A stretch of DNA of 64,000 nt from Montifringilla adamsi (lineage: Eukaryota; Chordata; Aves; Passeriformes; Passeridae), in NCBI GenBank assembly GCA_017590115.1, contig JAGGNK010013558.1, forward strand, positions 11,769,752-11,833,751, written 5' to 3'. How positions within the stretch are numbered: position 1 is the first letter of the stretch; every line of letters starts with the position of its first letter. Below, one piece after another: positions 54,606-64,000 of the stretch. A program made the translations under genes and the position numbers. The notes below the pieces were generated by a model that saw nothing but the letters and a program-made list of their open reading frames with translations, had not been told where the DNA came from and made no database searches.

Positions 54606-55894
54606 TAACTGCTACAATATAAAGCAAATTTTTTTCTAGCTCTTATAAGCCATCTACAAGACTGATCCAGTCCTTATCTGCCTTGGTATTAGCCAGGGGA
54701 AAAACTGGTAATTTTTGTCCTGTAGTAGGTGTTGCATGTGGACAGTGTCCAAGGAAGTGTTGCCAAATGCCATTGTCCTCCCATAGTAGTCCTGGGTATT
54801 TAGTTTTTCTTCATATTAAATGTCTGGGGAATAGTGACTTGGCTTTTGCTTTTTGAAAAAATAATGTAGAAAATACCACCTTCATTAGTCATTTTTACCA
54901 TGCAAGTGGCTTTTCCTGGAGCAGGTCCCTGTCAGATCCATCCTACAGACTGTAGGGCTGCTGCCTAGGTACACCTGGCCTAGCTGGATTCCCTCTTAGT
55001 CTGTGTTTCCCATGAACATGCAGTCTCATTCTAAAAGGCAGCCTTGGAGGTGGGTTCTCTTGGGCTGCCAACCTGAGCAAGGTAGGTGCTTTAAAGTGCC
55101 AGTACATGCATCTCTGTGGTTGAGGAGGAGACTTGTACCCAGTGATGTTTGGGTGGGTATTTCCTTCCTAAGTGTTCTGCGCATCTCTTTCAAGGAGAAT
55201 GTGTTCACACCCATTTATTTCAGTGCAGAGGTGATCCACAGGACTTGGGCAGCTCACTGAATTGGTGTAAAAACTTGGATGATGTGAAATTCATGTGGCC
55301 ATGTTTGGCTTTAAAAAGATTTCACTGGCAGAGTCTGAATGAATTAACTCTCTGGGGTTCAAACCAGCAGGCATTGTCAGATAAAAGGGATTAAAAGGCT
55401 TTTTAATGTGGCTTAGTAGTGTACAGAAGATTGGCTTACTTGTATGAGCTCTTCTTTTGTCACATTGATCTTTATTTTGCATTGTGCTTAGTACAACAGA
55501 AACTGGAGGCTGAAGTCTTCTTTCCTGAAATGTCTGAAAGGACTTGGCCCTTTTATTACTTAGTGAAATATTTTATTGTGAAGGAGGAATTGATTTTTGC
55601 CAGTGTAGCCACTGTTGAGTAATAGCTGAAGAATACCAAGTTGTAATAATTTCATGAGCACTGTATGTGGCCAGGTGGGGGAGAGGAAGTTACTGTATGG
55701 TGGGTTGTACTTCTTTGTATTACTTTCCTGTACAGATGTATTGATCAAACCTAATAGGGAGCTAGCTGATGAAGGAATAAAAGGCAATTCAGTGGTTCCC
55801 CTGTGTCAGCTGTGTGTGACTAAACCCATGAGGTGGTAATTACAGGAATGATAGCTCCAGTTCTGAGGGATGCAGCTGCTTTGTCAGGCTGTAA

Positions 55895-55960
55895 ACTAAA
55901 AATCATAGGAAGATAAAGTTGGCAGGGACTGATGGAAGAAATACTTCAATACCAAGGCAG
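55895..55960 (-). mobile_element. Possible degraded CR1 3' end in reverse orientation
   Basis: aaaatcataggaagataaag and the following ttggcagggac segment resemble the reverse complement of the CR1 3' terminus (hairpin octamer region followed by the TTGGAAGGGACC block), with several mismatches. The match is short. Confidence 0.35.
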
Positions 55961-58900
55961 AGATTGCAGAAGAGGGTGGATGAAGATGGGCCTTCCTCTC
56001 TGCAGCAGTGTAAGTCACACAGAAGGAAATTTTCCAAGAATGACCAGCTTATTGTTCTTAAGATCTATTTTGTCTTAAATGCTTTGGTGCTGAGTAAGTG
56101 TTTTGTGGTCAGTACTTACAGCCATTACTTCATGAGAGACTAAAACTGTGAGGTCTGGGTCTGTGTCGGGTCTGCAGAGGTAGCCATGGTCGATGCACTG
56201 GGATGCAACCTGAGAACTGGTCTGCTTGTAGCCAAAAACACAGATCTGGAGGAGCAGTTGACTAGGCACTTGAGACAGCAAAATGCAAACACAGTCACAA
56301 GTTTTGTTTCTTTTGTCTATAAATAAATAGGTTTTAGGATAGTGGGTGGGCTTTCACATACAGGTTTAATTAACCTTGGTGTTCTTTTTTTAATATGGCA
56401 TAGTCAAAAACACAGTATCAAAGGTAAGAACAAATTTATTGTTTATTTTGTTATTTAGATAACATTAACGTAAATATCCCAGTAGTGGGATGCTGGTCAG
56501 TTCCTGTTTCTCACCTGAAGGGTAATACAGCAAAAGAGGTTTTTCTTTTGTTGTCCTTTTATTCATTATTTATTGCACTGTTTTCACCACTTGCTGTATA
56601 TAATTGATTGCTTGTCCCCTGGTGTTACCATGGATATTTAATACATCAACATGGAAAAGAGACACTTCTATGAAAAGGAAAATGCAGCTACTAAATTCCT
56701 CTTGCACTGAAATGGACAGCTGTGCCATATTTTACGTGAATACAGTCAATAATGGCTTTTTGCTTCTTGTTTTTGCTTCTTGTTCTTGCCTGCCATCTAC
56801 ACACACAGACATCCCTCCTGCACCTCGTGTGTCTCGAGGGTGGTGCCCAGGAGGTTCCATGTAACTCCTTGTGTCCCTTCTCCCTCCCTGGAGCAGGTGA
56901 GAAGGGCCAGAGGCAGGTTTGTAACCTTGAAACTCAGGAGCACTCAGAGCAAGAATGGCAAATGCTGTTGGTTAGAGTGGTCCAGCATAAACAGGAATCC
57001 AAGACCCTCCCTTAGACTCTTACGTCTGGGTTTTTTTGAGATCAAAGGAGAACATGGTATTTTGAACAAAATGTGCAAGGGCCCACCCTTCCTGAATTCA
57101 CTTCTGGTCGTATGTTCTGTCCTGCAGCTGTAATACTCTACAGCAGGGTTTGGGTTTCTCCCCTCCCTGCCCTCTTTTAATGTATTGTGAGAGAAATTTA
57201 ATAGATGTTTTCACAGGAGTCTCTGATCCTACACTGCTCTCATTGTGCCTCTCTGTGTTCTGTGAGCAGGGCTGCTGATCATTAATAATTTAAGCCTAGC
57301 ACCTCTAATTCATCTGAAGTTCATGTAATGTATTACTTACATCAGATGTAGGTGCCAAAACTGACCTGTAAACCTAAAATGAAATTGGGACTACAAAATT
57401 AATTTCATTTAGATTCTGAAAATTAGACTATAAATGGAATTCTTGTGGGAACTGTGTAAATCTTCTTTGACATTGATTTAATGTAATTCTTTTCTTAATA
57501 GGGTAACTTTAAATTGTGTAACCAGTACATGGTTTTAACCAGCACAGATTTGTAGCAAATCTTGCAGTAAGATGAGTGCTAAGAGGAACATTCTGTGGTG
57601 TTTCTGACTTTAAGGATCACAGTTTATAGCTTTAATGCAGCTGAGTAGACAGTCAGGCATCATCCCCCCTCCCCAGCCCTGAGCAGGTAGGTAATGACAC
57701 AAAGCTGTGATGTCATTTATCAGGCATCTCCATCCCATCAATGAATTTTAATTTATAAATGCATGTGCACGGGATAACACAAATTCAGGGTAAAAATTTA
57801 TTTTGTGTTCAAAACTCAAGTCAGAATCTGCATTTCAAGGTTAGTACCTGAATTAGAATTTCATGTCCGAATCATTATAGTTAATCCCTAATCTGGGAAA
57901 ATTTTGAATTAAAGACTTAGTTTTTCAAATTGGATGCAGGAATTCAAGAGCTGACTAGCTGTGGAACAAAAATTTGTGTTCTCTTAATAGATGGCAAGTA
58001 AGTGTGCTTGTCTTATGCATGAAATTAAATTGAGGACTGAAATTATTCTGAGTCATTCAAATGTTCATGCTCTAGATGACAGCATATTCTGCTTGCTGTG
58101 CTGCTTTTTTTATTAGACATTTTCTTGTTTTTAAAGATAACATGTTCAGGTCTGATTCTTCAGGTTTAATTCTGCCTGTGAGCAAATTCAGAGGGTTGGA
58201 TTAACAAATGCACTGTCTGTGCATGAGAGCTCGGGCATTAGATTCTCTCTGCAGGGGAACATTTAAGGTACTTGAGATAATTTGACCTATGAAAACAATA
58301 ATTTTGAATGTTTTACTGCAAATAACTCAAAATAGCCTGACATTCTGTAAAATGTATGATAGTGCTTTTAGACAGGGAAAAATATGCTGAATGCTGGGAC
58401 ATCTCAAAACTTGCATCCAAAATTACCACTACAAGGCTGCCTTGCACAACACTTAATTCATGTGGGCTTCTATTAAACATCCTTCTGTGCCAGTAGAGTT
58501 CTTGAAATGAATTGATTCTTCCAGACACAGTGAGTGCTGATAGCAGGCAGCCCTTGCATGTTCATTCTCCCTTCTGCATGCTTAGGGCTGATCTTCTGTC
58601 TTAATTGTCTGTATGTCCTTTCAAGAAGGTAGGCACTGCCATTTCCTTAATGAAGTCAAAGTCTCTGTTTTTTCTAAGGTTTAATTCCAAGGATTTAGTT
58701 AAGGAACAAGATTTAAGATTCTACTGCACTGTATTTGCAGAGAAAAGTAAAATGTGACAAATAGGAATCCGCTTTAAAATAGAAAATCGCATATGAAACT
58801 CCACCACCAGCTAAGACTTGAGAGAGCTTTCGGCAGTTAAAAATTCACATTCTTCTCCCAACTCATAAGGAAGAATGGTATGGAAAATACATTTTGTACA

Positions 58901-60419
58901 AATATAGTTCCAAAATGGAAAAAAAGGAGATAATCTAAAACTTCATTAAAAGAAATTTAGAACATCCTGAATCCTCTCATATTACAGCTTGACCCAGCCC
59001 TGCTCAATAATGAAAACAGTTTACAAGGGAAGTAGTTTTGCCTTTCTGGTAAGATATAAATTTATAATTAAAGGTAATACTAATTAAACTTGAATGTTGT
59101 AGAAGCAAAAATGACAGTCACTGCTTGAGACCTTCCCTGGCATGATTAGATGGGACTTCAGCTACAAGGTAAAGTATTTACCACCTTACCCTTGCAATCT
59201 ACAATGAAATTAGCCATGTATTATCTGATATTCTGTATTGCAATCCTAATAGTGTTAGCTGCTGGGACTATAAAAACTGTTCAGAAATGTGAAAATGCTT
59301 AAGCTGTAAAAAGCATATTGGCATGATTCAGTAGATGCTCTGATCAAAAGAGTGTGCTTCAATAAAAAGAGAATGCAATTTAATTTGCTGCTGTCGGTGG
59401 TATGCGCTGCATTGCGTTTGTTTCTTGCCTGGGAAAGAGGAACAGCAGAGAGCAGGGCTGAACAGGTGTTTGTCCTGGAGCTGACCCCACAAGCAGCAGA
59501 CTTGAACGAGTCTTCCCAGACACAGAATTTTGCCTGAACAGAGGTAGTTGCAAAGTCAGAGCCAAGTATGAAAATTACCTCCTTTGCAAATTAAAGCTTT
59601 TATTGGCGTGACAATGAAATGCATAGTGTTGTTGGTGCAGTCCTGGGTATACTGAACAACTTGTTCACCTACCAAAGAGAATCAGGTTACTTTTGAGATC
59701 CATATCTGAACGTAGTCTCAGATATTAAAGAAAGTAAGTTGGCTTGGTTTGTTCTAACAAGAAAAAACAGAATTGAAGAAAATATTTCCTAGTAGAAATT
59801 CAATGAAAACATTTTACACTGCAAGTCCAGCATTCCAAGATAGAATCTTTTTTTTTTTCCAGTGAATGTATGCACGATCCAGTAATAACAAAAGTTAGCA
59901 GAAACCTATTTTAGTAAAACCTCATTAATCACGGCAATCTGATATAATATACCTGATGTTTATTATATTTAATGAGAGATCACCGAGCAAATGTGCTCAT
60001 TAGTGGCTCTGGTATTGGACAGCTCTGTGAGAAGTACTTGTCTAAACCCTGTTTCAGTTATGTGCATTTAACAAGCTCCACGAATAGCTCTGGGCTGCTT
60101 CCTGTTCCTCAGGCACTGGCAGCGTGTGTGAAATGTTATAAAACACATGGAGGCTGCAGCCCAGGCTGGTCTGTTTCTGGGGGTGCTGAAATCTTGGATC
60201 CCACATCCTCCTCTTCTGTTTCTCATGGTCCCCGTGCTTGGCAAGCTGCTCTTTCAGGTGCTGTGTCTCCCTGGTGTTCACCAGCTACGTGGCCCTGCAG
60301 TGTCTGCTCACTTCTGGAGCCAGCCCAGGCTTTGGAGAGCCCCCCAAACCCACACCTCTGCCTCCTGACTGCTTTTGTTTTCTGTTTGCACACCTTGCCC
60401 ATAAAGGCAGTGGGTTCCT

Positions 60420-60530
60420 GGTTCGTTACATGGCCAGAACTGGATCATCTGGGGTTAAAACTAATGATCTTTAAAGCCCCTTCCAACCCAAACCATTCTA
60501 TTGTTACAGCATTCTATATGATACAGTAAC
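60420..60530 (+). mobile_element. CR1 LINE, 3' end fragment
   Basis: The sequence around 60468-60505 (gatctttaaagccccttcca followed by acccaaaccattctat) matches the well-known 3' end of avian CR1 elements. It is followed by degenerate copies of the terminal ATTCTATGAT-type octamer repeat. The left boundary is not resolved; CR1 sequence could extend upstream through the GC-richer block at about 60130-60410, but I see no reverse-transcriptase motif there. Confidence 0.8.
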
Positions 60531-61285
60531 AGAATTGGGGTTGAAGAGTTCTCGCAACACAATTAGTTCCTCTGCTCTAAACCTGGTCTACCTTCAATGC
60601 TGAAATGGAAAAGCAGCCTCTTCACTAATCAGCCTGACTGCAATTAATATCTACCACTAGCAATAACAGTGATGCTCCCTTGAATTCCCAAGTTTAAACT
60701 TGCTGGAATCCAAGGAAAAAGGTAGAAGAGAAGATTGTGCTATTTGTAATTAAAATGCTATCATGAGGAAAAAATGAAGATTGGAGTGAAATAAGGCTGT
60801 GCAGACATCCATGCATGTAATTTGGTTTAGGTAATGGAAAAACAGCCTGCACAAAGAAAAAGCCGTATCTCTTACTTTGTTGTGGTGGTCAGATGTTCTG
60901 GAGTTGTATTTTAGTAGCAAACAGCATTAATTTTAATAGTTTTCTTTTAGAAACCTAATGTCGCTGAGACAGTTTTCAAAATCAGAAGACTCATGCAGTG
61001 AGCCCAGTTCCCATGACACAGATCAGCAAACCCAGATACTTTTCATCCTGTTTAAAAAAAAAAAAAAAAAAAGCAACCACATAGTTTAGATGCCAGGCTC
61101 TGGGCCCATCATTTATTTACTCGTTTTATCCTCTCAGTGCCCAGCGTTCACTCCCTGCCCGGGCCCTGCAGGACCGCACCGGGGGCTGCACCGCCTGGAG
61201 CGGGGCTTCGTGCGGGGACAGCGGCACCCGGGGAGGAGGCGGCAGTGCCGCTCCGGGACCCGGCCCGGGCCGCGCCCAGCCCGGC

Positions 61286-61526
61286 CAGCTCCGCCTCCCG
61301 CCCTCAGCCACCCCGTCCCGCTGCCTTCCAGCTCCGCCTCCCGGCCCGATCCGTCCCGTCCCGCTGCCTTCCAGCTCCGCCTCCCGGCCCGATCCATCCC
61401 GTCCCGCTGCCTTCCAGCTCCGCCTCCCGGCTTCAGCCACCCCGTCCCGATGCCTTCCAGCTCCGCCTCCCGGCACGATCCGTCCCGCTCCACTCTCCTT
61501 CCAGCTCCTCCTCCCGGCCCGGCCGC
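61286..61526. repeat. 43-bp GC-rich minisatellite upstream of the MESD start codon (5 full units plus a partial)
   Basis: Units start at 61286, 61329, 61372, 61415, 61458 and 61502, each opening with CAGCTCCGCCTCCCG or a one-base variant. Four units are exactly 43 bp and the fifth is 44 bp. Units 1 and 4 share a TCAGCCACCCC variant in the middle, while units 2, 3 and 5 share CGATCC. This hints at an alternating higher-order pattern produced by duplication of blocks. Each unit carries a CTCCGCCTCCC segment resembling an Sp/KLF-type GC box. The array ends about 50 bases before the MESD ATG, so it lies in the core promoter or 5' UTR. Confidence 0.93.
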
Positions 61527-61578
61527 GCTGCCCCCGCCCATGAGGCGGCCGGGGCCGCCTTCCCGAGGGCGGCAGAAG

Positions 61579-61734
61579 ATGGCGGCGGCCGCGGGCTGGG
61601 CGCTGCTGGCCCTGGCGCTGTGTCTGAGCGCGGCGGCCGCGACCGGCGGCTCCGAGGGGAAGCGGCCGCCCAAGAAGAAGGACATTCGGGACTACAACGA
61701 CGCGGACATGGCCCGGCTGCTGGAGCAGTGGGAG
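61579..61734 (+). CDS. MESD: MESD (LRP chaperone), coding part of exon 1; gene continues beyond the window
   Basis: The ATG at 61579 has a strong Kozak context (A at -3, G at +4). It opens 52 codons that end exactly at GAG|gtgcgg, a splice donor at 61735 in phase 0. Residues 1-22 form a signal peptide with an Ala/Leu-rich core. A basic patch (KRPPKKK) follows, then KDIRDYNDADMARLLEQWE, which I recognise as the conserved N-terminal segment of MESD. In the known family this endoplasmic-reticulum protein helps fold the beta-propeller/EGF modules of LRP5, LRP6 and related receptors and ends in an ER-retention signal. The core domain and that signal are encoded by later exons not present here. The signal peptide is shorter than in human. 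An in-frame ATG 13 codons upstream (61540) has poorer context. The ORF is open farther upstream only because the sequence is GC-rich. Confidence 0.95.
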
Positions 61735-64000
61735 GTGCGGCAGGCGCCGGGGCCGGCGGTGTCCGCCCGCACCACGCGGAGGGAGCGCCGCGGCTGCGGG
61801 GGGCGGCGGGGCCGGGCCGGGCCGGGGCAGCTCCGCGGGGCAGCGGCCGCTCTGCCCGGTCCCGGGCAGAGGGGAATCCCCGGGCCTGGTCGGGACCGGG
61901 AGGGAGGGATCCCCTGGCCTTGCGGAGGGTGGCCGGTGCCGTGTTCCTTCCTCCGAGGCTCTGGGTCCGTGTGTGGGGGTTTCAAAGCGGGGCGAGCGGC
62001 CCTCAGCCTGCCCTGCCCGGCTGGCCCTGTCCCGCCTTCCCAGAGCCCCAGCACCCAGCCCGGTGCTCGGTGCCTGCCAGCCTCGTCTGGCTGAAAAGTC
62101 TGATTTTTTCAAAGTATTGAGCGATACACATTGTGTGACCGAGGGGCGGACACAGAAGGAATATTAATTTCACGTTTACAGGGTAGATACGTTGTTTTGG
62201 TTTGGTGTTTCTTTCCTATCTTTCCTCATAGTAACAACTTCTAATTCCAGCTCTCTCTCATCGCCTTCATCCTTATCAGCCCGCTGCCTTAACTTTCCTT
62301 GGCGGTTTCCTATCACTCTCTTCTCCATGTGGTTGTCATGCCACTGTTAGGTTCTTTTCACTCTGTTATGTTCTGTCATCTTCTGATGAATGCCAGAGCA
62401 CTCCTTACTGTCATTTATTCTTTCCCATGAGGTTTTTTCCTGGAATATTTTGCAAAAAAACCCTGAAAGAAATAATAGAAAACTTATGTTTTATGTAACA
62501 CCAGTTGCACCTGTAGGCCAAGGTGGAGAAGTGTGTTTTATGTGTGAATTATAGATAAAGTAACAGGAAGTATGGATGCCTGCCTTGGTCCTGGTTGGCA
62601 GGTCATGGACTTGTTCATTTCATGGATTGTTACTCCATATATCCCTTTAGGAAGGGAGGTTCTTAGAAAATTGAGTTAAAATTTTAAATAAAATTAATAA
62701 AAGGCTCAAAGTTCACTTTTCTGTTAGTGGTATCAGCCAAGGACCTAGCAGGCCCAGCTTCCAAAAAATCAAGGTTTAATATTGTCTAACTTGAACCAAA
62801 TTTGGCCTTGTAGCAAAAAAAACCTTAAAAGGTTTGAGCATCTCTTTAGGGAGATGGCTGAAGGGGAGACTCAAGTTAATGCTGCTGTAACTCTTGACTG
62901 TATATTCTGCTCCAGCCCTGGTGGGCAGGTCAGGAGGCTCTGGAGGGTTTTTCCTTTTCAGCTGGAGCAGGTCCCTGATCCAGGTCACAGTGTGCTGCAC
63001 AAATGGCAGAGCAGCTGGGCAGTCACTGCTGGGGCTGGGGGTGTCCCTGGGGAGAGGCACACAGAGCACAGCAGGGACCCAGGCAGGGCTCAACTCTTGG
63101 GGGTTGTTTGGTCTCCTGGGATGGTCAGCTGCAGGGCTTTTTGCCTGGTGGGAGTCAGGACACATGGGGAACATGAAAGGCTTGAGGGGGTGGTGGAGCA
63201 GAAGAAGGGGCATGAGTGCACTTGATGGAGTGGGATGAGAAACAAAGGGGCCACTGTGAATTCGGGTAAGAGCAGGAACTGTGCTTGGGAATGAGGGACA
63301 CAGGGCATAGAGCTGTACAGAATCAAATGTCATTACTGTCAACTGAATGAAATTACTCCAAAGATTTTTTTATTTCCCTAGCAATTAGTCTAAAACCATT
63401 GGAGGATGGTGGTTATGACATGCTTGGGTTCAGCCACAAGCCTGAGTGTGTGGCTCCAGCAGCTTTCCCAGCAGGAGCAGCCACCTCTCTGCTGCCCCTT
63501 GCACCATGTGCATGACTGCCTCCTGCTCCGGGAGAGTGATCTGGTAGAAAACAAGGATGGGCAAAGAGGCAGAGGTGCTTCAGCAGCTCAGTTGCACAGC
63601 TAGAGCTTGGAGGAAGCCACTGAGGGATTTTCCTCATGGAAAGGGATTCTCCTGAAGCCTGGAGTCCTGGGGAGCTGGACACAGGACTGAGAATCTGGGC
63701 TGGAGGACTCTTAGTTATTGAAATGTCAAGTGCTTTAAATAGTTCATTACTGGTACAAGCTCAGAGTTTCTCAGGCTTTACTCTGATCATTGAACAGGCA
63801 AAGCAATTAAGTGAGATATATTACTAATGTTTTTAAAAATCAAAATGCAGTGCATTTGAGAAATTTCTGAAAATGGGAGCTGAGAGGAGGAGCAAGTGAA
63901 GGAATATGCAGTTTTTCCCATGTCTATGTAATGCTTTTCCTCTGGAACCTCATGTTACTGTTTAAGTGAGTGAGTCTGTGTCCTGGGGTGACTTGATGAT
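61735..64000 (+). other. MESD intron 1 (5' portion, runs off the right edge)
   Basis: This follows the exon 1 donor GTGCGG at 61735. No segment encoding the next conserved part of MESD (which begins with an acidic stretch) was found to the end of the window, so exon 2 is outside. The first 300 bases are still CpG-rich and the remainder is ordinary mixed sequence. ORFs on both strands at about 62776-63342 have no recognisable product and look like chance. Confidence 0.85.

Larger units (their letters stand above)
53111..61119. other. Intergenic region between the TLNRD1 and MESD CpG islands
   Basis: About 8 kb of ordinary AT-rich sequence. It contains the hypothetical microprotein exon at 54441-54605, a possible CR1 relic at 55.9 kb and the CR1 3' end at 60.4-60.5 kb. 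A poly(A) tract lies at 61054-61071. There is also a short exon-like segment at about 56400-56425, ending in AAG|gtaaga. Confidence 0.6.
61120..62060. promoter_or_regulatory. CpG island and promoter region of MESD
   Basis: GC-rich, CG-dense sequence begins abruptly after a poly(A) tract at 61054-61071 and covers MESD exon 1 and the first 300 bases of intron 1. It includes a 43-bp tandem repeat upstream of the start codon. There is no evident TATA box. Almost no stop codons occur in any frame, so ORFs of more than 300 codons on both strands here are compositional artefacts. Confidence 0.85.

Noticed and set aside
61126..62112. ORFs of 327-334 codons on both strands over the MESD island
   Set aside because: Sequence lacks TA-containing stops because of GC content and the minisatellite. 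Only 61579-61734 carries a recognisable protein, and it ends at a splice donor.
62776..63342. 188-codon (-) and 147-codon (+) overlapping ORFs in MESD intron 1
   Set aside because: No recognisable domain; opposite-strand ORFs overlap in ordinary sequence with Pro/Leu-rich composition typical of chance frames.
61735..64000. Search for MESD exon 2
   Set aside because: No frame shows the conserved acidic segment that follows exon 1 in the family; exon 2 must lie outside the window.

Overview
The window looks like vertebrate nuclear DNA, most likely from a bird. The evidence is long AT-rich non-coding stretches, two very GC-rich CpG-island promoters, a CR1 LINE 3' end, a solo LTR resembling those common in songbirds, and a head-to-head TLNRD1 / MESD gene pair that matches the arrangement on human 15q25. 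A passerine is a reasonable guess, resting mainly on the LTR.

Layout. Positions 1-47.3 kb contain no gene that I can name. Most of it is AT-rich sequence with scattered microsatellites, small tandem duplications, poly(T) tracts and a few possible old SINE relics. It does contain a set of exon-like segments on the + strand (5737-5785, 15618-15692, 19677-19698, 20898-20943, 31037-31157) whose splice signals and reading phases agree. They could form one small uncharacterised gene ending near 31.2 kb; I rate this as a hypothesis. A solo LTR lies at about 47.5-47.9 kb. TLNRD1 is an intact single-exon gene on the - strand (50394-51461). Its 5' side runs into a CpG island (about 51.4-53.1 kb) that also carries a strong + strand 5' splice site at 52931/52932, which suggests divergent transcription. 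Positions 53.1-61.1 kb are intergenic, with a CR1 end near 60.5 kb. MESD exon 1 lies on the + strand (61579-61734) inside a second CpG island, immediately downstream of a 43-bp GC-rich minisatellite. The remaining MESD exons lie beyond the right edge.

The two named genes do not work in one pathway. TLNRD1 is a cytoplasmic F-actin-bundling protein built from talin-rod helices, and MESD is an endoplasmic-reticulum chaperone for LRP5/LRP6-type receptors in Wnt signalling. They are linked by position only. The neighbours expected from human gene order on the far side of TLNRD1 (CFAP161, IL16) were not recognised and probably lie outside the left edge.
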